From assembly GCA_041391365.1 (NCBI GenBank), contig JAWKOC010000004.1:1-64000 (forward strand): a stretch of DNA of 64,000 nt, written 5' to 3'. This stretch comes from JAGRAX01 sp041391365. GTDB lineage: Bacteria > Bdellovibrionota_G > JALEGL01 > JAGRMV01. A program made the translations under genes and the position numbers. The notes under the pieces are model-generated. The model did no database searches and was not told the origin of the DNA. It saw nothing but the letters and a program-made list of their open reading frames with translations. This document shows, one piece after another, positions 32,767 to 41,895 of the stretch. Position 1 is the stretch's first letter. Each line of letters starts with the position of its first letter.

Positions 32767-34926
32767 TCAGTTCTGATAAATCTTTTTGACCTGAAGTTTC
32801 TCCACTTCTTGTAGGCGTTTCATTTGGACGGAAAGATAGTTTTGAAGCGCTTGCTCGGAGCAGTTCTCCAAAGCCCCTTCGTATTCGTGCATAGATTTTG
32901 ACAAGTCGAAGAATTCAAAGCCACGAGCTGTCCAAAGATGTTTTTGACAAGCCTCCGATGGAGAAAGATTTTGACGATCCAAATGAATGCTCCAGGCCAT
33001 GAGCTCATCTGCTGAAGAAAGAGACAACATTCGAAAAAGATGATGTTGAATCATCCATCGTTGAGACTCTCTTGAAACATTTTCAAATCCTTCGATGGAT
33101 GGAAGTGAGCCTTTGATCCAGGATTGAAAATCTTGAAGACGATGGTTTGCCAGGAGTTCTTTTCGAAAATGATTTTCTAATTCGTTGTCAGCCAAATCGC
33201 GTGCATGGCTGGGTAGATTTCCCAGCAGGATCTGATGATTTTCCCATGCCCGTTCCAGTCGTCTTTTTTGAAGCGGCGGGGTGTTCTTTCTTTTTAACTG
33301 CTCGTTGATCCAGCTTTGCATAAGGTTTCCAGTTTGAGGGTGTGCAACAAGTTGGCTTTCGACAAATGCATAAGGATCTTCAGAATATTCCAAAATCCAA
33401 TGCAAATGTTTTGAAGCCTTGGCCAAGAGGCCCCTGTCGACGTTTTTGTCCCAAAAATAACGATGATGTTCCACAAGATAGGGAGCCTTTTTTTCAAAAA
33501 GATTGGGAGCTTGAATGGAGGGTCGAAATTTTTCTGTCAAGATGGGATCCGTTGAAAGGGAAGAAAGGTATTGCCTCCAGATTTTTTGTGCCTGCGTGAG
33601 AGGCATTCCATACTCAGATGAAAAAGGTTTGTTTTTGTAAAAAGACAAAAATTGTTCGATGGAGTAGTGCTCCAAAAGCCACAAACAAAATGATCCGTAG
33701 GCGTAATAAGAACGAAATGAATTTTGTGATAAAAATCCAAGACTCGACTCAATGTCCAAGATGGAGGGAAGTTTTCCCATCTTGAGCATGATGGCGGCTC
33801 GCGTATGGGGAGGAATTCGTTGAGCTGAGCTTTGCATGGCTGTAGCCAAACCTTCGGTAAGAGCCAGAGATTTTCCGGTGTGTATCCAGTCAATTCCTTT
33901 CTCCGAGGCCGCAGCATGCGTAAGTTCATGCAGCAAAATCCAATGCCAGGGTTCGGTTGAGAGCAAATGAACAGATTTCTGGATGGGATGACCAAACAGC
34001 GTCCACTGTGTTCCGGTATATCTCTTTTTGGCAATGGAGTCTGGGTACAAAAATACTTGGATCTTGGAAGCGTCTTGCAGGGAGAGTGAAACTCTTAGCA
34101 TTTTGGCAGTGTACTCCAAGTTCATGGCAAGGTTTTTGGCTTCCTTTTCAGAGGTATGAGCAGGATCAAAATGCAACGTGATCCAATTTCCAGAAAATGA
34201 TTGGGAGAGCTGTTTTTGGATGCATTGATAAGAAGGTGCCCATAACAATTCTGATCGAAAAAAAAGAAGTCCAAAACATCCTGCTAGGATCGCTTTTGGC
34301 CACAGGGAGCGCCTGCCCTGTAAGCCCCAAGCCAAGAAAGAAAATCCCATCACAAGATTCCACAGCCGATACGTGAGCACACTGGAAAAAAGAGGAATCC
34401 ATTCATCGTAGATGGGTCCAGGAAAATAGCCCACAAAAGGGTGAAGAAAAAAGAAGTTGGGACGATGGTAAAGATCCCACAATGTGAGGGCCGAAAAGCA
34501 GAAAAACAGAACCATGACGAGAAAGACTCTTTTCCATCTTTGATGGGCAATCTGGGCTACAAATATTCCAATGCATGTTCCAAACACAACTCCAATCAAA
34601 GGATGAAAGACCAACCATATTGCCGCATAAGAGATAGAATGCATCCACCCCATCCAACAGGAAAAGCAAAACGCCGGAACAATCCATAACAAACTGATGA
34701 GGTTTCTGATGATGGCCCATATCCATTCGAAAGGGTGGATCTTGAGGGAAGGATCCCAACGAAGACTTGTGGAAACGGCAAAAAAAACTCCCGCAACAAG
34801 ATTGAGAACAAAGAAAAACCCAAACGAAAAACCCCGAGTCCATGGAGCAAGGAGCAAAAGTAAAGATACAATGCCGACCGACCAGTCCTCTGCACGCGGC
34901 AAAAAATTTAGGGTTGTTTTTTCCAT
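32767..34926 (-). CDS. Membrane protein with HExxH metallopeptidase domain
   Basis: A 719-residue protein. The first 230 residues contain six or seven hydrophobic helices. A soluble domain follows with the zinc motif HELTH at 334-338 and a likely third ligand in LTEGLA (Glu359, 21 residues later), the gluzincin pattern of the peptidase MA clan. The C-terminal 300 residues are helical, possibly TPR-like. I do not recognise the family. An extracytoplasmic protease anchored in the inner membrane is a reasonable inference. Its start overlaps the end of the upstream kinase gene by 19 bases. Confidence 0.7.
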   Translation of the reverse strand: MEKTTLNFLPRAEDWSVGIVSLLLLLAPWTRGFSFGFFFVLNLVAGVFFAVSTSLRWDPSLKIHPFEWIWAIIRNLISLLWIVPAFCFSCWMGWMHSISYAAIWLVFHPLIGVVFGTCIGIFVAQIAHQRWKRVFLVMVLFFCFSALTLWDLYHRPNFFFLHPFVGYFPGPIYDEWIPLFSSVLTYRLWNLVMGFSFLAWGLQGRRSLWPKAILAGCFGLLFFRSELLWAPSYQCIQKQLSQSFSGNWITLHFDPAHTSEKEAKNLAMNLEYTAKMLRVSLSLQDASKIQVFLYPDSIAKKRYTGTQWTLFGHPIQKSVHLLSTEPWHWILLHELTHAAASEKGIDWIHTGKSLALTEGLATAMQSSAQRIPPHTRAAIMLKMGKLPSILDIESSLGFLSQNSFRSYYAYGSFCLWLLEHYSIEQFLSFYKNKPFSSEYGMPLTQAQKIWRQYLSSLSTDPILTEKFRPSIQAPNLFEKKAPYLVEHHRYFWDKNVDRGLLAKASKHLHWILEYSEDPYAFVESQLVAHPQTGNLMQSWINEQLKRKNTPPLQKRRLERAWENHQILLGNLPSHARDLADNELENHFRKELLANHRLQDFQSWIKGSLPSIEGFENVSRESQRWMIQHHLFRMLSLSSADELMAWSIHLDRQNLSPSEACQKHLWTARGFEFFDLSKSMHEYEGALENCSEQALQNYLSVQMKRLQEVEKLQVKKIYQN

Positions 34927-36299
34927 GACAAACGTTGGTGCTGACCCCGTGCGATGGTGATCTGATACATCGATTTTCCCGTGGAGTGATCAATCAAGAT
35001 CAAGTATTTTCCTTCTTTGATTTTAAGATGATGGATGGGAAGTATTCCCAGCTCTTTTCCATTGATGTAAGCTTTTCCTCCTACGGGCTCAGAGATGGTC
35101 AAAAACCCGTCGGGATCCTTGCTCAGCGGCGCAGACGGTTCAATCTGTGCAGGCAAATTGGAAAAAACTGGAGGAGTGTTTTTTCGTATCATCCATCGAT
35201 AGCTTCCAACGCTGGCACAAAGAAGGCCTGCGAAAATGATCCATTTCATAGAGTGAATATTTTGAGATTTCTCGAGGAACGTATCCGCTTGTTGTGTTTG
35301 GACTTCTGAAATGGAAGATTGTTCAAAAACACTGTGAGTTCCATCCAGCAGGACAGGCGTAAGTTGAGTTTCTTGCTGGTTTTGATGAAGCTCAATGTTC
35401 AATGTTTTGAGTATGGTTTGAATTTCCTTCTTGCTTGTCTGCATCGACCAAGATGGGTCTTGGTAAGGCACAAGGTCTCGATAAAAAGCCTGCGCGCTTT
35501 CGAAGCGATCATGTGGATCCTTGCTCAGAGCTTTTTGTAAGGAGGCTTCCAAGTGGTGGAGATCTTTTCGACCTAGATCAGAAAATGAAGGCAAAGGCTG
35601 ATCACAAATGTTTTTCATCGTTTGAAACTCGTTGGAAGCATCAAAGGGATGAATGGATGTGAGCATCTCGAACAACATCACGGCCGTTGAAAAAAGATCG
35701 CTTTGGGGAGATAGTTTTTGGGCTCGAACCTGTTCAGGGGAAAGGTATCGAAATTTTCCTTTGACCATGCCAGAATGGCTTTGCTCCTCATTTTGAATGG
35801 TTTTTGCAATTCCAAAGTCAGTCAATTTGATTTCACCATGGGTAGAAACCAGAACATTGTGAGGGCTGATGTCTCGATGCAAAATCACATGAGTGTCATT
35901 GGCGTGATGTGCGTAGTCTAAAGCCATGAGTACATCGAGAACAATGGATAAACTCATTTGCCAGGGCAGAGAAATGTTTTTTTCTCGAACTTGATGCAAG
36001 AGCTGTTTGAGATTGCTTCCTTCTACATACTCCATGACCATGAAAAAATTTTGGTCAAATTCAAAAAAATCGTAAAGTTGCACGATGTTGGGGTGATGAA
36101 GCTGAGCATGAATCTGCGCTTCTTGGCTGAGCATATGAATGAAAGACGGATCCTTCGAAAATCGTGGTAAGATTTTTTTGATGGCCACTTGCTTTTGAAA
36201 AGCATTGGGGCCCTGCTTGATGGCTCGATAAATCTCAGCCATGCCCCCTTCTCCAATTTTCGAAATGATCGAGTACGAAGGGGGATTCTGATTCATCAA
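34908..36299 (-). CDS. Membrane Ser/Thr protein kinase with C-terminal PEGA-like domain
   Basis: A 463-residue Hanks-type kinase. The N-terminal kinase domain has IGEGGMAEIYRA (glycine loop), AIKKI (Lys), HRDISPHNVLVS (catalytic loop) and LTDFGIAK (DFG). A membrane helix (WIIFAGLLCASVGSYRW) lies near residue 355, so the kinase faces the cytoplasm. The remaining 90 residues are outside and resemble a PEGA domain (GGKAYINGKELGILP). Overlap of 4 bases with glyS upstream and 19 with the metallopeptidase downstream indicates one transcript. Confidence 0.9.
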   Translation of the reverse strand: MMNQNPPSYSIISKIGEGGMAEIYRAIKQGPNAFQKQVAIKKILPRFSKDPSFIHMLSQEAQIHAQLHHPNIVQLYDFFEFDQNFFMVMEYVEGSNLKQLLHQVREKNISLPWQMSLSIVLDVLMALDYAHHANDTHVILHRDISPHNVLVSTHGEIKLTDFGIAKTIQNEEQSHSGMVKGKFRYLSPEQVRAQKLSPQSDLFSTAVMLFEMLTSIHPFDASNEFQTMKNICDQPLPSFSDLGRKDLHHLEASLQKALSKDPHDRFESAQAFYRDLVPYQDPSWSMQTSKKEIQTILKTLNIELHQNQQETQLTPVLLDGTHSVFEQSSISEVQTQQADTFLEKSQNIHSMKWIIFAGLLCASVGSYRWMIRKNTPPVFSNLPAQIEPSAPLSKDPDGFLTISEPVGGKAYINGKELGILPIHHLKIKEGKYLILIDHSTGKSMYQITIARGQHQRLSWKKQP

Positions 36300-37603
36300 T
36301 CTAAAGGAAAACTCAGTAGAGGTTGCAAATGACGATCAAGGTCATCAATCTTGATTCTCGTTTGATTCATTGAATCTCGCTCTCGAAGCGTAACACACTG
36401 ATCTTCTTTGCTATCGTAATCAATGGTGATGCAAAATGGAGTTCCCACCTCATCTTGCCTGCGGTATCTTCGGCCAATCGATCCTGAATCGTCTCGAAAC
36501 ACGGTGTAGCTTCGTCGAAGAGTTTTGGTGATGTCATCTGCAATTTCGGGAAGTCCGTCTTTTTTTACCAAGGGCATGATGGCCACTTGAATGGGAGCAA
36601 TGAAAGGAGCAAATTTCATCACCACGCGTTCGGGTTCTTCAGTGTAGGCCTCGCAAAGCAAGCAAAGCAAACTGCGATCACACCCTGCAGATGTTTCGAT
36701 CACATAAGGGATGAACTTTTCTTTGGTTTGTTCATCAAAGTATTGGAGATTTTTTCCACTGTACTCTTGATGTCGAGTCAAATCAAAATCAGTTCGGTTG
36801 TGAATGCCTTCCAATTCGCTCCATCCGAATGGGAATTGGTATTCGATATCGTAGGCTTCTTTTGCGTAGTGAGCCAACTCATTACCTTCGTGTTTGTGCA
36901 ATCGCAAGCGATTCTGGTCAATGCCCAGTTTTCGATACCATTGGTATCGAGTTTCTTTCCATTGGGTTGTGGTTTGATCATCTTGTGATGGATGAATGAA
37001 GTATTGCATCTCCATCTGCTCAAACTCTCGTGTGCGGAAAATGAAATTTCCGGGAGTGATTTCGTTCCGGAAAGCTTTTCCAATTTGGACAATCCCAAAT
37101 GGGACCTTTTGTCGGTAGGTTTGCAATACGTTTTGATAATTGACGTAAATGCCTTGAGCTGTTTCTGGGCGAAGAAAAATTTCATTGCCTTGATCTTCCA
37201 CCGGCCCCATAAAAGTCTTGAACATCAGATTGAAATTTCGTGCGGGAGTAAAATTTTTTGCTCCACAGTTGGGACAGGTGTCGCCTTTGAGATGATCTTG
37301 TCGAAATCTGCTTTTGCACGATTTGCAATCCACGAGTGGATCTGTGAAGTTGCTCACATGACCAGAGGCTTCCCAAATTTTGGGGTGCATGAGGATTGAA
37401 CTGTCCAACCCCACAATGTTTCCGTAACTTTGGGTCATGCTCGCCCACCAAAAATTTTTCACTTTACGTTTGAGTTCGGCTCCCAAAGGCCCGTAATCGT
37501 AGCAGCTGTTAAGACCACCATAAATTTCACTGGAAGGGAATACGATGCCTCTGCGTTTGCATAGGCTGACAATTTTTTCCATCTTCGAAAGATCTGTACT
37601 CAC
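36296..37603 (-). CDS. glyS: Glycyl-tRNA synthetase (dimeric, class II)
   Basis: A 435-residue enzyme of the alpha2 type, which charges tRNA-Gly. Class II motifs are seen: YDYGPLGAELKRKV near the start, a zinc-like CKSC...CPNCG pair, LRPETAQGIYVNY, RNEITPGNFIFRTREFEQMEMQ (motif 2 region), and SAGCDRSLLCLL (motif 3). The anticodon-binding domain follows (PIQVAIMPLVKK). It appears full length for the short bacterial form. The gene is coupled to the kinase downstream. Confidence 0.93.
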   Translation of the reverse strand: MSTDLSKMEKIVSLCKRRGIVFPSSEIYGGLNSCYDYGPLGAELKRKVKNFWWASMTQSYGNIVGLDSSILMHPKIWEASGHVSNFTDPLVDCKSCKSRFRQDHLKGDTCPNCGAKNFTPARNFNLMFKTFMGPVEDQGNEIFLRPETAQGIYVNYQNVLQTYRQKVPFGIVQIGKAFRNEITPGNFIFRTREFEQMEMQYFIHPSQDDQTTTQWKETRYQWYRKLGIDQNRLRLHKHEGNELAHYAKEAYDIEYQFPFGWSELEGIHNRTDFDLTRHQEYSGKNLQYFDEQTKEKFIPYVIETSAGCDRSLLCLLCEAYTEEPERVVMKFAPFIAPIQVAIMPLVKKDGLPEIADDITKTLRRSYTVFRDDSGSIGRRYRRQDEVGTPFCITIDYDSKEDQCVTLRERDSMNQTRIKIDDLDRHLQPLLSFPLD

Positions 37604-37615
37604 GTTTGGCTACTC

Positions 37616-38623
37616 CTACCTAGAAAGATTCTTGGATCCCTGCGCTTGCAAAGGTTCCAGGACCACTTTGTATCCACGATTGGTCGTTAGTTCAATCATT
37701 TCTTCAAAGCGTTTTTTGTCTACATTGAGCTGAGTCTTCTTTTCCATGGAAAAGCGTAAGACCATGTTGGAGGGGGAGAGAAAAATTCGATTTTGTTTGA
37801 TGGTTTTGTTTTCAAGAATTTCTTGGGCGATGTCCCAGGCCTGTTCCCCAATTCGGAATGGATCCAACGAGAGAGAAAACAATGCTCCGCTCTCCAAATG
37901 GCTGTATTGGCTGGAGATTACAGGAATGTTGTATTGGTTCATGGTTTCGTAGATTTTTTCGATGGCTGTGGGGTTGGCCGTGGTAAAATCCGGCAAAAAA
38001 TAAAAGCAGTCGATCTTGCCCTTGAAGAAAGGGGCATAAGAAGCCACATCCTTGTGAGAGTCAACTTTGATGGAAGCAATTTTCAGACCCTGTTTGGTGG
38101 CTGTATCAACAAATTGATTGAAGCTTTCTTGTGAAAATTTGGGGTCATACATGGTTCCAATGCTCTTGGAATCGGGGAACAAAAGCTTGAGCAGAGAAAT
38201 TTCTTCCACCAGGGGCATGCGTTCTTCCAACAAAACCATTTTAGCATTGCTCTGAAGTTTTTGAGAATGGTGATTGAGGACAATGAAGGGAAGTCTCGAC
38301 AATTTGGTGTGGCTGCTGATCAGATCTACAGGCATTTCCCCAATGGTGATGATCAAATCAGGTTTGTATTCCTCAATGGCTTTTGCGATGGCATCAATGT
38401 CTTGGCCCTGGTATCGAAATGCCGTAATTTTTTCTGTCGTATGCGATGAAATTCCAGAAAAAAACAAACGAGATACATTGGAATCGCTGCCCTGAAGAAC
38501 CACCACGGATGATCGAGCATGCGAAGACCCCGATAGAAATAAGATTCCAACCAAAATCATCCCAATCCTAGAGAAGTTTTTGTATGTCCTATGTCCTTGT
38601 TTCACGGTCTTCCTCAGCTTCAT
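37616..38623 (-). CDS. ABC-transporter-type periplasmic substrate-binding protein (PF04392-like)
   Basis: A 335-residue exported protein with a signal sequence (IGMILVGILFLSGSSHA). Its body has the type I periplasmic-binding-protein pattern (DLIITIGEMPVDLI, SIGTMYDPKFSQES, YFLPDFTTANPTAI, NIPVISSQYSHLESGALFSL), matching the PF04392 family. No permease or ATPase gene is adjacent, so the ligand and partner are unknown. It runs 12 bases upstream of the glyS start and may be cotranscribed. Confidence 0.75.
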   Translation of the reverse strand: MKLRKTVKQGHRTYKNFSRIGMILVGILFLSGSSHARSSVVVLQGSDSNVSRLFFSGISSHTTEKITAFRYQGQDIDAIAKAIEEYKPDLIITIGEMPVDLISSHTKLSRLPFIVLNHHSQKLQSNAKMVLLEERMPLVEEISLLKLLFPDSKSIGTMYDPKFSQESFNQFVDTATKQGLKIASIKVDSHKDVASYAPFFKGKIDCFYFLPDFTTANPTAIEKIYETMNQYNIPVISSQYSHLESGALFSLSLDPFRIGEQAWDIAQEILENKTIKQNRIFLSPSNMVLRFSMEKKTQLNVDKKRFEEMIELTTNRGYKVVLEPLQAQGSKNLSR

Positions 38624-38626
38624 TTT

Positions 38627-40651
38627 TTACCATACACTTTTGCAGCAGCGGAATCCAAGCGCACTGCTTCGATGGTCCACAGGCTCTTCTTTGAGAGCAG
38701 AACATCGAGACAAAAATTTGGCACTTTCCAGGGAACCACCTTTGATGATTTTGTTGTCAGGTGACACTTTCCCGGATCCAGTGGTCCACTCTTCTGCGTT
38801 TCCAATCATATCAAATAGCCCTTCACTTGTCTTGCAGCCTGTAAAGCTGCCCGCATCCGCAAGGCTGTTTTTTGCATTTCCTGCATTGCAGACATTTTGT
38901 TCCCAGATGCCAGAATATGGAAACTCTCGATTTTTTTCGGATGAAGCCGGTCCTTTGCAGGCTCTTTCCCACTCCATGTCGGAGCAAAGTCGCTTGCTTT
39001 TTTGACTGCATAGATTGGCGGCCTCTTGGTACGATACATTGACTTGAGGTTGTGATCCCAACTGATTGGGATTTTCATATCGATCAATGCAAAATGCGGG
39101 AACAGTTTTTTGAGAAGCCATGAATTCGACCAAGTCCATTCGATCAGGATCGTCTGGGCTGGAGCCATACAGAAAGGTTGATTTGGAAATCATTTCCATG
39201 TCCGAGGGACATGAGGGGGCTGCAGAAACTGCAGTAGATCTAGGTTTGGGAGATGTTTGGAAATAAGATTGTGTCACGGCTTCAATTTCACGGATTTCAG
39301 CGTTGATTTTTTGCAGTTCGACCTGAAGTTGGTCTGGGGTCATTTGTGAATAGTCGGGAGCCAAGGGTTCAATTTCTGTTTCTGTGTTTTCGGGATCGAT
39401 CGACGGATCAATCGGAAGCTCAGAATCGAGGGGTGTTGACAAAGGTGGAGATGCCGTTGGGATCGAAGAGGGTGAAGTTTCCAAATTTCGAGGTTTGGAA
39501 TGAATCAATTGAGAGACAATCACCGCACTCAGAGAGACCATCAAACCGATGGCCACACCGATGATCATTTTTTTCTTGCTGAGCAGGATCTCGGGCACTT
39601 GTGCGCGAGGTTTTTTCTTTGCAGAAGAGGGCTGCTCGTTGAGGTAGTACTCTTTGGCATCGAGATTGGAATTTTGTTCTCCAGATCCTTCTCCACCAGG
39701 AGTCAAAGAAACGGAGCGTTCGTTGGGAAAAAGTTCTGAAACCAGAACTCCCAAATGGCTGGATAGATGCTCTGTGGGGAGATTCGACAGAAACTCACTC
39801 AAAAGGTTGACGATTTCATCACACCCTTGGGGTCTATCTTTAGGGTCTCGTGCGAGCATGCGCATGATCAGATCATCAATCTGGGCTGGAAGATCATTTA
39901 CGATGCTGGAAATTCGAGGAATTTCGGCTTTGGTGGCTTGTTTGTATCGTTTGATCGTGTCGGTAGAGCCGTAGACTTTCCGATTGCTCAAAAGTTCGTA
40001 AAAGATGATTCCCAATGAGAAGATGTCAGATCGACGGTCCAGTGGTTTTCCCAAGGCTTGCTCAGGAGACATGTAACTGTATTTGCCTTGAATTTTTCCG
40101 GGCTGCGTTTGAGAAAGCTTGATGGCGGCTTTGGCAATGCCAAAATCTGTGATTTTGATTTCGCCCAGTCGAGAGATCAAAATGTTTTGAGGGGACACAT
40201 CTCGATGCACAAGGTGTAAAAACTGGTTGTCATCTTCAAGTTGAACATGGTGAGCATAGTCCAATGCCGAAGCAATTTTTTGGATGATCAGATATGTGGT
40301 TTCTCGGCGGAGTTGGTGACCACTTCGTAGATTTTTGAAAAACAAATTTTTGAGGTTGGTTCCATCAATGTATTCCATCGCGAGATAGAACTGGTGTTCG
40401 ATCTCCCCAAAATCAAAGACCTGCACAATGTTGGGATGAGCCAGATTGGAAGAAATGCGGGCTTCATCGATGAACATGGTCAAAAATTCTTCATCTTGGC
40501 TGTATTCGGGCAGGATTTTTTTGAGGGCCAGGGTTTTTTCAAATCCTTTGGCTCCCAAAAGTTTGGCTTTGAATACCTCTGCCATACCCCCGACGGCGAT
40601 TCTACGGGTCAGGAGATATTTTCCGAATGGAATGGGGTATTGATCCTTCAA
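38627..40651 (-). CDS. Ser/Thr kinase fused to formylglycine-generating-enzyme-like domain
   Basis: A 674-residue protein. The cytoplasmic kinase domain has VGGMAEVFKAK, HRDVSPQNILIS and ITDFGIAK. A membrane helix (IIGVAIGLMVSLSAVIVS) is near residue 365, followed by a Pro/Ser/Glu-rich linker. A C-terminal FGE/sulfatase-modifying-factor domain ends the protein (FCIDRYENP, VSYQEAANLC, DMEWERACKG, GNAEEWTTG, ALGFRCC). In such kinases this domain is probably a ligand-binding module rather than an active enzyme. It stops 3 bases upstream of the binding-protein gene, so the two are probably cotranscribed. Confidence 0.92.
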   Translation of the reverse strand: MKDQYPIPFGKYLLTRRIAVGGMAEVFKAKLLGAKGFEKTLALKKILPEYSQDEEFLTMFIDEARISSNLAHPNIVQVFDFGEIEHQFYLAMEYIDGTNLKNLFFKNLRSGHQLRRETTYLIIQKIASALDYAHHVQLEDDNQFLHLVHRDVSPQNILISRLGEIKITDFGIAKAAIKLSQTQPGKIQGKYSYMSPEQALGKPLDRRSDIFSLGIIFYELLSNRKVYGSTDTIKRYKQATKAEIPRISSIVNDLPAQIDDLIMRMLARDPKDRPQGCDEIVNLLSEFLSNLPTEHLSSHLGVLVSELFPNERSVSLTPGGEGSGEQNSNLDAKEYYLNEQPSSAKKKPRAQVPEILLSKKKMIIGVAIGLMVSLSAVIVSQLIHSKPRNLETSPSSIPTASPPLSTPLDSELPIDPSIDPENTETEIEPLAPDYSQMTPDQLQVELQKINAEIREIEAVTQSYFQTSPKPRSTAVSAAPSCPSDMEMISKSTFLYGSSPDDPDRMDLVEFMASQKTVPAFCIDRYENPNQLGSQPQVNVSYQEAANLCSQKSKRLCSDMEWERACKGPASSEKNREFPYSGIWEQNVCNAGNAKNSLADAGSFTGCKTSEGLFDMIGNAEEWTTGSGKVSPDNKIIKGGSLESAKFLSRCSALKEEPVDHRSSALGFRCCKSVW

Positions 40652-40756
40652 GATTTCAAGACCTTATCGCGATATGAGCGTTTGATTTCATCGTAGGGGC
40701 CATATCATACCCCAATCTTTGGCAAGGTGCACCAACCTCCACCGATTTTTCCTTTG

Positions 40757-40801
40757 TTCGGTGTCAGGCACCTTTTGAGTCAAAAGGTGCCTGACACCGA
40801 A
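40757..40801. repeat. Perfect 21-bp palindrome, REP-like
   Basis: ttcggtgtcaggcacctttt is mirrored exactly after a 3-base loop, giving a 21-bp perfect stem. It lies between the divergent kinase and glmU genes. It is not followed by a T-run, so it looks more like a REP element (ggtgtcaggcacc core) than a terminator. Related cores occur at 51.6, 52.4 and 53.0 kb. Confidence 0.7.
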
Positions 40802-40858
40802 GTTAGGTTGCCTTTTGAAAAAAAGACTCTATACTCCCGAGCCTTATCAAGGTTTGAC

Positions 40859-41893
40859 ATGGCACGATCTACGTCTCAAAAACTCGGGGTTCTCATTTTG
40901 GCTGCAGGAAAAGGCACTCGGATGGAGTCCGAAAAGCCCAAAGTGTTGCATGAAGTCGCCGGACGCCCCATGCTCAGCTATGTGATCGACAGTTCCAAAG
41001 CCCTGCGCCCAGAAAAAATGGTCGTTGTTGTGGGACACATGGCCGATCAGGTCCAAGCATTTTATCAAGAAGATTCTGACATTGAATGGGCTTTGCAAAA
41101 AGAACTTCGGGGCACAGGCGATGCTGTTCGAAGCGCAAAAAAACATTTTGATGATTTTGAAGGCGATGTGTTGGTGCTGTGTGGTGATACCCCGGGAATT
41201 CGAACCGAAACCCTTCATCGTTTGATGATGGTTCATCGCACATCATCCTTTGATATCACTTTACTCACGGCTGAATTTGATGATCCCACAGGATATGGTC
41301 GCATCATCGCCAGTCATGATGGAAGCGTAAAGCAAATTGTGGAGGAAAAAGACGCCAGCCCACAAGAAAAACTCATCGACGAGATCAATACGGGCATTGC
41401 TGTGTATCGCAGCTCTGTGTTGTTTGACCATTTGAAAAAACTCAAACCTCTGAACAAACAAAAAGAATTTTATTTGACGGATCTGGTTTCGATCACGCGT
41501 GCCATGGGACTTACCGTGGGTAGAATGCAAATCAAAGATCCAACCGAGGTCATTGGCATCAACGATCGAGAAGCTCTCGCAGAGGCGGCTCGTGTTCTCT
41601 ATGAAGACTATGCTTCCAAGATCATGAAGGCGGGTGTGAGCTTGGAGGATCCAACGACCATCATCATTGAACCTCAGGTTCACATTGGCATGGATGGTGT
41701 GGTTCAGGGAGATGTATCGATCCGAGGCCAAAGTCGTTTGGGAGACGGTGTGAAAGTGATGTCGGGAAGTCAAATTTGTGATTCTGTGATTGGAGATCAA
41801 TGCAAAATTGGTCATGGAAGCATCGTTTCCAAAGTTCGCCTGGGACAGGGTGTGATCATTGGGTCACACGTAGTTCTGGGTGAGGAGGAATAA
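40859..41893 (+). CDS. glmU: GlmU-type UDP-GlcNAc pyrophosphorylase lacking the acetyltransferase half
   Basis: A 344-residue protein. The N-terminal nucleotidyltransferase is complete (LGVLILAAGKGTRMESEKPKV, then LCGDTPG, GYGRIIA, EINTGIAVY). It makes UDP-GlcNAc from GlcNAc-1-P and UTP. A left-handed beta-helix starts (IGMDGVVQGDV...CKIGHGSIVS) but stops after about five coils. Full GlmU is around 455 residues, and the missing part holds the acetyltransferase active site. The stop is followed after 2 bases by glmS, so no remnant is hidden. ATG 40859 fits the family start. Confidence 0.88.
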   Translation: MARSTSQKLGVLILAAGKGTRMESEKPKVLHEVAGRPMLSYVIDSSKALRPEKMVVVVGHMADQVQAFYQEDSDIEWALQKELRGTGDAVRSAKKHFDDFEGDVLVLCGDTPGIRTETLHRLMMVHRTSSFDITLLTAEFDDPTGYGRIIASHDGSVKQIVEEKDASPQEKLIDEINTGIAVYRSSVLFDHLKKLKPLNKQKEFYLTDLVSITRAMGLTVGRMQIKDPTEVIGINDREALAEAARVLYEDYASKIMKAGVSLEDPTTIIIEPQVHIGMDGVVQGDVSIRGQSRLGDGVKVMSGSQICDSVIGDQCKIGHGSIVSKVRLGQGVIIGSHVVLGEEE

Positions 41894-41895
41894 AC

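Noticed and set aside
40757..40801. Rho-independent terminator
   Set aside because: The stem is not followed by a T-run on either strand and lies between divergent genes, so it fits a REP element better.
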